From Paraburkholderia ginsengisoli NBRC 100965 (GTDB lineage: Bacteria > Pseudomonadota > Gammaproteobacteria > Burkholderiales > Burkholderiaceae): a stretch of 64,000 nucleotides of DNA. Location of the stretch: NCBI RefSeq assembly GCF_000739735.1, contig NZ_BBJF01000025.1, forward strand, positions 21,601 through 85,600, given 5' to 3'. Shown here piece after piece: positions 8,870 to 17,072 of this stretch. A program made the position numbers and the translations under genes. Below the pieces are notes generated by a model. It did no database searches. It had not been told where the DNA came from and saw only the letters and a program-made list of their open reading frames with translations. How positions within the stretch are numbered: the first letter of the stretch is position 1; each line of letters opens with the position of its first letter.

Positions 8870-9772
8870 TCACCACGCGAGACGCCATTCTGTAATCGGG
8901 GGATGCGCGACCGGCGCGGACGCCAGGCCATCGTGGCCGCCGTGCGAATCGTGTGAGTCATGGCGTACGTCGCCGGGTTCGCCGAAGTCGGCGACGATTT
9001 CATCGCGCAGGCGAATGAAGCGCGCATCGCCGCGATCTCGCGGGCGCGGCAACGCGACGTCGACGATGCGCTTGATGCGGCCTGGGCGCGGCGCCATCGT
9101 CACGACACGATCGCCGAGATACACGGCTTCGTCCACGTCGTGCGTGACGAGAATCATCGTGATGCGCTCCTGTTCCCAGATGCGTTGCAATTCGTTTTGC
9201 AGACGTGCGCGCGTGAGTGCGTCGAGCGCGCCGAACGGCTCGTCGAGCAGCAGCACGCGCGGCCGGTTGACCAGCCCGCGCGCGATAGCCACGCGCTGTG
9301 CCATGCCGCCCGACAACTGGTGCGGGTACGCATTCTCGAAGCCCGTCAGCCCTACGAGCGCAATGTGTTCGGCGACAGCATCGCGCTTCTGTTTTGTCGT
9401 CAACGGTGCGTTACGCAGCGCCGCGAGAATGTTCTGCGACGCGGTGAGCCACGGAAACAACCGGTGGTCCTGAAATACGATGCCGCGCTGCAGCGAGGTG
9501 TCGCGCACCCGTTCACCGGCGACGAGAATTTCGCCGCTGTAGTCGGTGTCGAGACCGGCGATCAGTCGCAGCAAGGTGGACTTGCCGCAACCACTCGCGC
9601 CGAGCACGCTGATGAATTCGCCGGGGCGCACGCGCAGTGAGATGCCGTCGAGCACATCGAGCGTCGTGCCATGCTGGACATAACGCTTGCGGACGTGCCG
9701 AATATCGAGTCCTTCCGAGGTCGCAAGGGTCATGGGAGGGGTCCTGTGAGAGTGATCGGACATGTTTTGCAT
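8870..9772 (-). CDS. Sulfonate/taurine-type ABC transporter ATPase (SsuB/TauB-like)
   Basis: The 300-residue ATPase has Walker A GASGCGKSTLLRLIAG near residue 60, signature LSGGMAQRVAIARG near 145, Walker B VLLLDEPFGALDALT and the switch histidine in VTHDVDEAV. FQDHRLFPWLTASQN is typical of the SsuB/TauB/nitrate group. It energises the importer formed by the two permeases encoded just upstream in the operon. The start at 9772 is three bases after the permease stop; an internal ATG nine bases on is an alternative. The C-terminal 60 residues are His/Asp-rich (DVRHDSHDSHGGHDG), an unusual tail that could bind metal or simply be variable. Confidence 0.9.
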   Translation of the reverse strand: MQNMSDHSHRTPPMTLATSEGLDIRHVRKRYVQHGTTLDVLDGISLRVRPGEFISVLGASGCGKSTLLRLIAGLDTDYSGEILVAGERVRDTSLQRGIVFQDHRLFPWLTASQNILAALRNAPLTTKQKRDAVAEHIALVGLTGFENAYPHQLSGGMAQRVAIARGLVNRPRVLLLDEPFGALDALTRARLQNELQRIWEQERITMILVTHDVDEAVYLGDRVVTMAPRPGRIKRIVDVALPRPRDRGDARFIRLRDEIVADFGEPGDVRHDSHDSHGGHDGLASAPVAHPPITEWRLAW

Positions 9773-9775
9773 GCC

Positions 9776-10681
9776 TTACGATGTGCGTGCCGGACGGCGC
9801 GCGAACACGGCCCGTTCGATCGCGCGAGCCAGCGCATTGAGGGCCCAGCCGGTCAGGCCGACCACGATGATGCCGAACAGCACCAGATCCATCCGGAACT
9901 GCTCGCTGCCGTCGATCAGCAGATTGCCGATCCCGCTGCCCGACACCAATAGATATTCGGCGCCGAGCGTCGCGAGCCACGAATAGATCAGCGCGAGATA
10001 GATGCCGGTGAAGATCGACGGTAAAGCAGCGGGGAAAATCACATAGGCGATCAGTTGCAGGCGCGAATAGCGGAACGCGCGGGCCACTTCGATGTAGCTG
10101 CGCGGCACCGCATGAATGCCGTCGCAAGTGTGCGCGGTCACCGGCAGCAGCGCGGCCAGCGAGAGAAACACGACCTTGGCCGCATCGCCCAAACCGAACC
10201 ACACCGAGATCAGCGGTATCCATGCAAACAACGAAATCTGCTTGAACGTATCGAAGCTCGGTCCGACCATCCGGCGCGCCAGCCGCGAAAAACCAAGCAG
10301 GCTGCCGAGCAGCAAACCGCCCGCCGTGCCGATGACAAAACCGCTCGCCTCGCGTGCGAGCGATGCGGACAGCGCCCGCAGCAACGCGCCGCTTATCGTT
10401 TGCTGCCAGCCGGTTTGCAGCACTTCGAGCGGGCTCACCAGCAGACCGCTCTTCACGAGGTGCAGCGCCGACACGACGGACCAGAGCGCGATGGCGACAA
10501 GCGGCAATACCGCGCCGCGCCACGCGCCCCTGCGTCGATCGACGACCGTCGCGACCTTGTCGGCCTTGACTGCCTTGGCGGTCTTCCTGCGCGGCGGCAA
10601 CTCGCAACCGCACGGCGGCGGTCCGCCTCGTTTCAAACCCGCGTGTGCGCTGCGTAAATGAAGTTTCGACAGAAAGCTCAT
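9776..10681 (-). CDS. Sulfonate-type ABC transporter permease (SsuC-like), second subunit
   Basis: The 301-residue membrane protein carries the SsuC/TauC pattern: several hydrophobic helices, GFSRLARRMVGPSFDTFKQI and the coupling loop near PRSYIEVARAFRYSRLQLIA. AAAGGAAC precedes the ATG with good spacing. Operons for this importer class usually encode one permease that forms a homodimer; here two different permeases are encoded 25 bases apart, so the channel is probably a heterodimer. The N-terminal 40 residues are basic and cytoplasmic. Confidence 0.88.
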   Translation of the reverse strand: MSFLSKLHLRSAHAGLKRGGPPPCGCELPPRRKTAKAVKADKVATVVDRRRGAWRGAVLPLVAIALWSVVSALHLVKSGLLVSPLEVLQTGWQQTISGALLRALSASLAREASGFVIGTAGGLLLGSLLGFSRLARRMVGPSFDTFKQISLFAWIPLISVWFGLGDAAKVVFLSLAALLPVTAHTCDGIHAVPRSYIEVARAFRYSRLQLIAYVIFPAALPSIFTGIYLALIYSWLATLGAEYLLVSGSGIGNLLIDGSEQFRMDLVLFGIIVVGLTGWALNALARAIERAVFARRPARTS

Positions 10682-10706
10682 GAAGTTCCTTTGCCTCGCG
10701 GCGGCT

Positions 10707-11570
10707 TCACTCGCGAAACGCGGACGGCTGCCCGCGCCGCAGACGCGCTTCGAGAGAATCGAGCAGACGGTTCACGATGAAGCCGATCGCGCCGACCACG
10801 ACCACCGCCGCCATCACCAGATCGAGTTGAAACAGTTGCCGCCCGTACACGATCAGGTAGCCGAGCCCTTCGGACGACGCGACCAGTTCGACCACGACCA
10901 AGGCCAGCCAGGCCTTCGTGAAGCCGAGCCGCACGCCGGTCGCGAGCGTCGGCACGGCCGCCGGCAACACCACGTGGACGATCCGCTGCCACGGGGTATA
11001 GCCGTAGCCGCGCGCCACTTCCTCGAGATGCGGAGGCGACTGGCGAAAACCCTGCAACGTGCTGAGCGTCACCGGTACGAGCGCGGCGTGCGCGATCAGG
11101 ATGTACTTGAGCGGTTCGCCGACTCCGACGAGCAGCAGCAGAAACGGCAACCAGCCGAGCACCGGAATCTGCACGAGCGCGTTGAAGCCGGGCAGCACGT
11201 ACGCTTCTAGCGTGCGCGACAGACCGAGCGCCGCGCCGATCGCCAAGCCCACCAGCGTGCCGACCCCGAACCCGACCAGCACGCGCTGCAGGCTGATCAA
11301 CGTGTTACGCGCGAGGTCGCCGCTCTGCGCGAGTTCTACGAACGTCTCGTAGACGCGCCCGGGCGGCGGCAGAATCTGCGGCGCGATCCAGCCGCGCTCG
11401 CAGCCGATCGTCCAGAGCGCGAGCAACGCGGCCGGCAGCAGCCACGGCGCAAGGCGCCACGCGATATGACGCAGCCGCTCGCCGCTACGGCGCGCTTTGG
11501 GAAGTCGGTGCGTGTCGTCGGCGGCAGACGTCGCGGACGATGGCGCGAGTGGAATCGCGGTCTCGCTCAT
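10707..11570 (-). CDS. Sulfonate-type ABC transporter permease (SsuC-like), first subunit
   Basis: The 287-residue protein shows the same family features as the next gene: LGLSRTLEAYVLPGFNALVQ and the coupling loop PPHLEEVARGYGYTPWQRIV. It lies 12 bases after the binding-protein gene and has GGAG before its ATG. Together with the downstream permease and ATPase it should form the inner-membrane part of an importer for sulfonates, taurine-like or other small anionic compounds. The substrate is inferred from family and from the monooxygenase gene in the same operon. Confidence 0.88.
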   Translation of the reverse strand: MSETAIPLAPSSATSAADDTHRLPKARRSGERLRHIAWRLAPWLLPAALLALWTIGCERGWIAPQILPPPGRVYETFVELAQSGDLARNTLISLQRVLVGFGVGTLVGLAIGAALGLSRTLEAYVLPGFNALVQIPVLGWLPFLLLLVGVGEPLKYILIAHAALVPVTLSTLQGFRQSPPHLEEVARGYGYTPWQRIVHVVLPAAVPTLATGVRLGFTKAWLALVVVELVASSEGLGYLIVYGRQLFQLDLVMAAVVVVGAIGFIVNRLLDSLEARLRRGQPSAFRE

Positions 11571-11582
11571 GGTCGGGCTCCG

Positions 11583-12650
11583 TTAGCTGAGCGGCTTACC
11601 GGCCGCGTCGTAGCGGGTCCAGTAGCGATCGAGCTTTTGCGCATGCAGGGCATTGTCCAGATAGCGCGGTTCGAACCAGTGATCGACGTCGACCGGTTGG
11701 CGGATCAGTTTCAACCTGAGCGCATCCTGAGCGACCGCCTTGTAACGCGCGACGATGAACGGGTCGATCAGCGGCGTGTTGCGGTCCTTCAGCGGCTGTT
11801 GCGCGAACTCGGCCTGCCACGATGCGTAGCTCACGCCGCTTTGCGCCCACAGCTTGAAGAGCGCGTCGCGGTTGGCTTCGTCGGACGACCACTGCGCGCC
11901 TTTGACGAAAGCATTCACCACGCGCTGAACGACGTCGGGATGAGCGTGCTCGAAGTCGTCGAGCACGAGCAGATGCGATTGCCGCGTGAATTGCGGACCG
12001 TCGGTCTGCGATTCGTACACGACCTTTGCCAGGCCCTGATCGCGCAGCTTGTAGACGTGGTAATCGTTGAACGACGCGTCGATCCCTTTCGACGCCAGCG
12101 CCGCGAGTGCGCTCGCCACATCGAGGTTGATCACGCGCAGATCGCGCTCGTCGAGCTGGTTTGCCGCGAGTGCATTGTCGGCGACGAGCTGCAGGTTAGT
12201 GCCGCGAAAGAGGGCGACGCGGCGCCCCTTGAGGTCCTTGATCGTACGGATGTCCGAGTCCGGCGGCACGGCGATTTTGATGCCGACACGCACGCCGGAC
12301 TCCAGCAGGATGTGCGTCTTCAAACCGTTGGCCCGCCCGAGCACTGAGGGCAGGTCGCCCTGAAACGCGAAGTCGAGCGACTTGTCGGCGATCGCTTCGT
12401 TGACGGCCGGCCCGGCGCCTTTGAAGAAAAGCCACTGGACCTTGATGCCGTCCGCCGCGAATTCCTTTTCGAGCAACTGCTGCAATTGCACGGTCGCAGC
12501 GGGCGAGCCGCCGAACGTGGGCGGATCGCCCGCGCCTTGCTGGGCGACGCCGATCCGGATGACGGACGGCTTGTCGGCATACGCGTGAAGCGTCGCGGTA
12601 GCCAGGGCGGCGCAGACCGCCAGGGACTTCAGTAGCTTGAAATAGCGCAT
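11583..12650 (-). CDS. Sulfonate-type ABC transporter, periplasmic binding protein (SsuA-like)
   Basis: I choose ATG 12650 (355 residues), which has GGAAACC before it and gives a clear signal peptide, MRYFKLLKSLAVCAALATA, cleaved near HAYA/D. The mature part has the NMT1/SsuA pattern: VQWLFFKGAGPAVNEAIA, LDFAFQGDLPSVLGRANG and IKDLKGRRVALFRGTNLQ. It is the first gene of the leftward importer-monooxygenase operon. A perfect 12-bp hairpin at 12674-12701 separates it from groEL, so it probably has its own promoter or is read weakly from groESL. Confidence 0.88.
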   Translation of the reverse strand: MRYFKLLKSLAVCAALATATLHAYADKPSVIRIGVAQQGAGDPPTFGGSPAATVQLQQLLEKEFAADGIKVQWLFFKGAGPAVNEAIADKSLDFAFQGDLPSVLGRANGLKTHILLESGVRVGIKIAVPPDSDIRTIKDLKGRRVALFRGTNLQLVADNALAANQLDERDLRVINLDVASALAALASKGIDASFNDYHVYKLRDQGLAKVVYESQTDGPQFTRQSHLLVLDDFEHAHPDVVQRVVNAFVKGAQWSSDEANRDALFKLWAQSGVSYASWQAEFAQQPLKDRNTPLIDPFIVARYKAVAQDALRLKLIRQPVDVDHWFEPRYLDNALHAQKLDRYWTRYDAAGKPLS

Positions 12651-12673
12651 GGTTTCCGTGGTGAACGAGATCG

Positions 12674-12701
12674 ACCGGCGTATTCGGATGAATACGCCGG
12701 T
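12674..12701 (-). terminator. Perfect 12-bp hairpin between groEL and the importer operon
   Basis: ACCGGCGTATTC at 12674-12685 pairs fully with GAATACGCCGGT at 12690-12701 around a 4-base loop. It lies 13 bases after the groEL stop on the leftward transcript. There is no T-run, so it may act as a partial terminator or as a 3'-end stabiliser rather than a full intrinsic terminator. Confidence 0.6.
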
Positions 12702-12714
12702 GCAGGCAGGAAGG

Positions 12715-14355
12715 TCAGAAGTCGAAGCCGGCGCCCGGCGCGCCCGGTCCGCCCGCGGGCGTCGCCGGAGCGGCATCCTTCGGTGCTTCGTGCACGGTGG
12801 CGTCGGTGGTCAGCAGCAGCGCGGCGACCGATGCCGCGTTTTGCAGCGCCGTGCGCGTGACCTTGGTCGGATCGAGCACGCCCGATTCGACGAGGTCGCC
12901 ATACTCGCCGGTCTGAGCGTTGTAGCCAAAGTTGCCGCTGCCCTCGGCGACCTTCGCGACCACGACGCTTGCCTCCACACCGGCGTTGGTCACGATCTGG
13001 CGCAACGGTTCTTCGAGCGCGCGCAACACGATCTTGATGCCGGCGTCCTGATCCGCGTTCGCGCCTTTGAGTCCGCTGATCGCCTTGCGCACGCGAATCA
13101 GTGCAACGCCGCCGCCCGGCACGATGCCTTCCTCGACAGCCGCGCGCGTCGCGTGCAGCGCGTCGTCGACGCGGTCTTTCTTTTCCTTGACCTCGATTTC
13201 GGTCGCGCCGCCGACCTTGATGACCGCCACGCCGCCGGCGAGTTTGGCCACGCGTTCCTGCAGCTTCTCGCGGTCGTAGTCGGAACTGGCTTCTTCGATC
13301 TGCGCACGAATCTGCTTGACGCGCGCTTCGATATTGCCGCGCTCTCCCGCGCCGTCGATCACGGTGGTGTTTTCCTTGCCGACCTCGATGCGCTTGGCCT
13401 GGCCCAGTTCGGCGAGCGTCGCTTTTTCCAGCGTCAGGCCGGTCTCTTCGGCGATCACCTGGCCGCCGGTCAGGATCGCGATGTCTTCGAGCAGCGCCTT
13501 GCGGCGGTCGCCGAAGCCCGGCGCTTTGACGGCCACCGTTTTCAGAATGCCGCGAATGTTGTTCACCACCAGCGTCGCAAGCGCTTCACCTTCCACGTCT
13601 TCGGCAATGATCAGCAACGGACGGCCCGCTTTCGCGACCTGTTCGAGCACCGGCAGCAGCTCGCGGATGTTCGAAACTTTCTTGTCGTGCAGCAAAACGA
13701 ACGGATTGTCCAGCACCGCGACCTGCTTCTCCTGATCGTTGATGAAATACGGCGACAGGTAGCCGCGATCGAATTGCAGGCCTTCCACCACGTCGAGTTC
13801 GTCGTCGAGCGACTTGCCGTCTTCGACGGTGATCACGCCTTCCTTGCCGACCCGATCGATCGCCTCGGCAATCCGCTGGCCGATCGATTCTTCGCCATTC
13901 GCCGAGATCGTCGCGACCTGGGCGATTTCCTTGCTCGTGGTGGTTGGCTTGCTGATCTTCTTCAATTCGTCGATCGCCGCGATCACGGCCTTGTCGATAC
14001 CGCGCTTCAGGTCGAGCGGATTCAGACCGGCGGCCACATACTTCTGACCTTCGCGCACGATGGCCTGAGCGAGCACGGTCGCGGTGGTCGTGCCGTCGCC
14101 GGCCGCGTCGCTGGTGCGCGATGCGACTTCCTTCACCAGTTGCGCGCCGATGTTCTGCACGCGATCCGGCAATTCGATTTCCTTCGCGACAGATACGCCG
14201 TCCTTGGTCACGACCGGCGAGCCGAAGCTGCGCTCCAGCACCACGTTGCGGCCCTTCGGTCCGAGCGTCACCTTGACTGCGTTAGCGAGAATGTTTACAC
14301 CTTCGACGAGTTTCGAGCGCGCGACATCGCTGAAAATGATTCCTTTTGCTGCCAT
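12715..14355 (-). CDS. groEL: Accessory 60-kDa chaperonin GroEL
   Basis: The 546-residue protein is a full-length group I chaperonin that forms tetradecameric rings and folds proteins with GroES and ATP. KVTLGPKGRNVVLE, the nucleotide-binding DGTTTATVLAQAI near residue 87, APGFGDRRKALLEDIAILTG and PGGGVALIR are all present. The C-terminus ends in Pro/Gly/Ala and GAGFDF and lacks the GGM repeat tail found in most housekeeping GroELs, which points to a specialised paralogue. It follows groES by 14 bases. The operon sits between an organosulfur importer-monooxygenase operon and other oxidoreductase genes, so it may help to fold cluster enzymes. Confidence 0.97.
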   Translation of the reverse strand: MAAKGIIFSDVARSKLVEGVNILANAVKVTLGPKGRNVVLERSFGSPVVTKDGVSVAKEIELPDRVQNIGAQLVKEVASRTSDAAGDGTTTATVLAQAIVREGQKYVAAGLNPLDLKRGIDKAVIAAIDELKKISKPTTTSKEIAQVATISANGEESIGQRIAEAIDRVGKEGVITVEDGKSLDDELDVVEGLQFDRGYLSPYFINDQEKQVAVLDNPFVLLHDKKVSNIRELLPVLEQVAKAGRPLLIIAEDVEGEALATLVVNNIRGILKTVAVKAPGFGDRRKALLEDIAILTGGQVIAEETGLTLEKATLAELGQAKRIEVGKENTTVIDGAGERGNIEARVKQIRAQIEEASSDYDREKLQERVAKLAGGVAVIKVGGATEIEVKEKKDRVDDALHATRAAVEEGIVPGGGVALIRVRKAISGLKGANADQDAGIKIVLRALEEPLRQIVTNAGVEASVVVAKVAEGSGNFGYNAQTGEYGDLVESGVLDPTKVTRTALQNAASVAALLLTTDATVHEAPKDAAPATPAGGPGAPGAGFDF

Positions 14356-14369
14356 GTTCCAGGCTCCCT

Positions 14370-14660
14370 TTATTGAGTGACGACGGCGACGACGTCTTCT
14401 TCGCGCAGCACCAGCAGTTCGGTACCGTCCACCTTCACCGACTGGCCCGCGTATTTGCCGAACAACACGCGTTCGCCGACTTTCAGATCGGGCTCGATAC
14501 GCTTGCCGTCGCTATCGCGCTTGCCCGGTCCGATGGCGATCACTTCGCCCTGGTCGGGTTTTTCGGCGGCGCTTTCGGGAATCACGATCCCCGACGCTGT
14601 TCTGGTTTCCTGATCAAGACGTTTGACGATCAGACGGTCGTGTAGTGGACGTAGGCTCAT
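14370..14660 (-). CDS. groES: Accessory 10-kDa co-chaperonin GroES
   Basis: The 96-residue protein has the GroES start MSLRPLHDRLIVKRLDQE, the mobile loop with TASGIVIPESAAEKPDQGEV and the roof-hairpin region. The end DGTELLVLREEDVVAVV is also typical. It caps the GroEL ring. It is the first gene of the two-gene operon, with a CIRCE operator (14688-14714) and a sigma-70-like promoter (14724-14753) immediately upstream, so repression by HrcA is expected. Longer readings of the same frame are not credible because they run through the promoter. Confidence 0.96.
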   Translation of the reverse strand: MSLRPLHDRLIVKRLDQETRTASGIVIPESAAEKPDQGEVIAIGPGKRDSDGKRIEPDLKVGERVLFGKYAGQSVKVDGTELLVLREEDVVAVVTQ

Positions 14661-14687
14661 AAGGCGAATTCGGTGGTTGTCGAAGAT

Positions 14688-14714
14688 TTGGCACTCGTCG
14701 CAGGTGAGTGCTGA
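14688..14714 (-). promoter_or_regulatory. CIRCE operator (HrcA-binding site) of groESL
   Basis: TTGGCACTC, nine bases, then GAGTGCTGA matches the CIRCE consensus TTAGCACTC-N9-GAGTGCTAA with one mismatch per arm. It lies 27 bases upstream of groES, between the predicted -10 and the start codon, the usual place for HrcA control of chaperonin operons. Confidence 0.9.
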
Positions 14715-14723
14715 CCGGGATCG

Positions 14724-14753
14724 AGTATAGGAACGTGCCGCGATGCGCTCCAA
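14724..14753 (-). promoter_or_regulatory. Predicted sigma-70 promoter of groESL
   Basis: Read leftward, TTGGAG (14748-14753) and TATACT (14724-14729) are spaced by 18 bases, with a good -10 and a weak -35. The CIRCE element begins nine bases downstream, so HrcA bound there would block initiation. I see no clear sigma-32 pattern, but did not score one. Confidence 0.6.
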
Positions 14754-14922
14754 TAACGAATCCTCGGATCGATATCGGAGTTTGTTCTTTACGTCGATGA
14801 GCCTGGCGCTCTGCGGCGATCTGCACGATTGCGCGAAAACCATTCCAGAAAAGCTTGTTTGCGATTCGCTGTCCTGATGACTAGATTGGTTTGGAGAGCA
14901 TTGAATCGATGGAGCGCGCATC

Positions 14923-15165
14923 ATGGCCAGTTCTGCGGCAGCTATCTGGGACGGAGTCCGGCACCCGCGTACTTTTCTGCGGCATTGGGCAACGCATGTG
15001 TCGGCGGCGCGCTTGCGCTCATATGAGGCGATGGCGGCGTCGGCGCACGGCAGCAATTCGCCGGAGCGGCTCGAACGCATCGCGGCCTACGCGCGATGTG
15101 GGTACTTTCATATGGAATACACAGCAGGGATGTTCGTCGTGCCGCTCGACATCGCACGCGAATGA
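14923..15165 (+). CDS. Small hypothetical protein
   Basis: This 80-codon frame (MASSAAAIWDGVRHPRTFLR...) is transcribed away from groESL. It has mostly G/C-ending codons and a weakly purine-rich leader. The middle reads SPERLERIAAYARCGYFHME. I do not recognise a family. Other frames are also open in this stretch, so it could be spurious. It stands about 140 bases before a short-chain dehydrogenase gene in the same orientation. Confidence 0.35.
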   Translation: MASSAAAIWDGVRHPRTFLRHWATHVSAARLRSYEAMAASAHGSNSPERLERIAAYARCGYFHMEYTAGMFVVPLDIARE

Positions 15166-15302
15166 AAGTCTGAACGACGGTCTGATTTCGCCGCAAGATT
15201 TTCCGCGATTCGATTCCACGATTCGTTATTTCCATCGCGCACGGCGATCGCCTACGCTGAAACACGCGCCGCGTGTTGCGGCTGCATGCCATGGAGATTC
15301 CG

Positions 15303-16058
15303 ATGACCGAGCCCGTTGAGCAGAACCACGAGAACACGCGTCTTGCGTGGATAGCCGGTGTCGGCGCGAGCGCCGGACTCGGGGCCGCGCTCGCGCGCCG
15401 CTTCGCCCGCGAGGGTTTTACCGTCGCGGTGACGGGCCGCTCGCGCGAGCGGCTTGACGCGCTCGTCGACGCAATTCGCGGCGCCGGCGGCCACGCGCTC
15501 GCATTGCCCGGCGATGTCACCAGCGAAAGCGATCTGGCGGCGATTACGCGGCAGCTTGGCGAGCGCGGCACACTCGAAGTCGCGATCTTCAACGCGGCCG
15601 GCGCGACGCGCGCGCCGACGCTCGAACTCAGCGCGGAGCAGTTCGAAGCGGCGTGGCGCGTCACGACGTTCGGCGGCTTTCTGTTCGCTCGCGCGGCGCT
15701 GCAACCGTTGCTGGCAAACGGTCGCGGCTCACTGTTGTTCACCGGCGCGACCGCGTCGCTGCGTGGCCGTCCGCCATTTGCGGCGTTTGCCTCGGCCAAG
15801 GCCGGCTTGCGTTCTCTTACGCAGAGCCTCGCGCGCGAGTTCGGCCCGCGCAATATCCACGTCGCGCATGTGGTGGTCGACGGCGGCATCGACGGCGAGC
15901 GTCTGCGCACGTCGTCGCCGCAGCGGGTCGCCGAACGCGGTTCCGATGGCCTGCTCGATCCAGCCGATATCGCCGAGGCTTACTGGCAGTTGCATCGACA
16001 GGGTCGCAGCGCGTGGTCGCAGGAAATCGACCTGCGGCCCTTCAATGAATCGTTTTAA
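15303..16058 (+). CDS. SDR-family oxidoreductase with Phe in place of the catalytic Tyr
   Basis: I choose ATG 15303, which has GGAG eight bases upstream, giving 251 residues. The nucleotide-binding motif GVGASAGLGAALA is near residue 18, a basic residue pair after strand 2 (TGRSRERLDAL) suggests NADP preference, and NAAG is near 92. The position of the YxxxK active site reads FASAK, so the catalytic Tyr is Phe; this occurs in one SDR subgroup that also ends with VVVDGGIDGER. The reaction is therefore uncertain. The gene is followed 12 bases later by a CmcJ/NvfI-like gene with a nonsense codon and probably shares its transcript. Confidence 0.82.
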   Translation: MTEPVEQNHENTRLAWIAGVGASAGLGAALARRFAREGFTVAVTGRSRERLDALVDAIRGAGGHALALPGDVTSESDLAAITRQLGERGTLEVAIFNAAGATRAPTLELSAEQFEAAWRVTTFGGFLFARAALQPLLANGRGSLLFTGATASLRGRPPFAAFASAKAGLRSLTQSLAREFGPRNIHVAHVVVDGGIDGERLRTSSPQRVAERGSDGLLDPADIAEAYWQLHRQGRSAWSQEIDLRPFNESF

Positions 16059-16070
16059 CGTGAGGAGGAC

Positions 16071-16916
16071 GTGAACATGAGCGATATCGTCATCGATACG
16101 CCTGCGTCGGCCACGACGATCGAGGCGGAACTGAACTACCTGGAATTCACCGGCGAGAGGCCCGTTTCCTACCAGTACGAGCCGCCGCCGGGTGTGCCGA
16201 AACGCAGCGGCGTGTACCGGCCGCATCGCGTGCGGATTGCGAATGCGCGCGTGGCGCCGCCGCCCGGCGCGTTGTCGCTCGACCGTAACGGCTTCGAATT
16301 GCATCGGCACGCGAGCGCCCTTAGCGATTTCTCCGACGCCGCATAAATCGAAGCGGTCTACTATGCGGAGGCCGAAGCGCTGCTCAAGCAGGCCACCGGC
16401 GCGCGGCGCGTGGTGGTGTTCGATCACACGCTGCGCGACGGCAAGCCCGAACGCGCCGAAGGCGTGCGCGAACCCGTCAAGTACATCCATAACGATCAGA
16501 CATTCGTGTCGGGGCCGCGCCGCGTGCGCGATCATCTGCCGGTGGGCGAGGCGGAGCGTCTGTTGCAAGGCCGCGTGGCGATCGTCAACCTGTGGCGGCC
16601 GATCGGCGAGACCGTGCAATCGTCGCCGCTCGCGCTGTGCGACTCGCGCAGCATCGCGCTCAACGATCTTGTCGCGTCGGATCTCGTCTATCCGGACAAG
16701 GTCGGCGAGACCTATGCACTCGTGTTCAATCCGCGGCACCGCTGGTACTACTTCCCGCACATGACGCCCGATGAATACCTGCTGCTGAAGATCTACGATT
16801 CTGCCGGCGATCCGATTGCGCGACTGAGCGCGCATTCGGCATTCGACGATCCGATGTCCCCAGCAGATGCGCCCGCGCGCCGAAGCATCGAATTGCGCTC
16901 GCTGCTGTTCTTCTGA
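16071..16916 (+). pseudogene. CmcJ/NvfI-family oxidoreductase gene with an in-frame stop codon
   Basis: Both halves are in the same frame and together give about 281 codons, the usual family length. The first part (LNYLEFTGERPVSYQYEPPP, NGFELHRHASALSDF) ends at TAA 16344-16346. The second resumes at once with IEAVYYAEAEALLKQATGA and continues through VVFDHTLRD, FVSGPRRVRDHLP, VAIVNLWRPIGE and MTPDEYLLLKIYDS. The family contains fungal and bacterial 2-oxoglutarate/Fe-type enzymes such as CmcJ and NvfI. One base change accounts for the lesion. It could be a real nonsense mutation or a sequence error. Internal restart at ATG 16410 would lose the N-terminal third. Confidence 0.8.
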
Positions 16917-17072
16917 ATTCACGCGCGCGCAGCGGGGCGGCGGCGGTGCGGTTGCAGTGTCGGCCGTTATGCGTTTGCCTGCTAAGCATAGTTAAAACGC
17001 TCGCTTATCCGTGCGGTTCGGCATTGCTACGATCGAAGTCTTATCGGATTGACCAGCCCGGAATATCGCCCC

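Noticed and set aside
12649..14376. Long rightward open frame opposite groEL
   Set aside because: It is the antisense of a fully conserved chaperonin gene. GC-rich codon bias keeps opposite frames open. No family features are present.
14370..15080. Long N-terminal extension of GroES
   Set aside because: The open frame runs through the promoter and CIRCE operator; conserved GroES starts at 14660.
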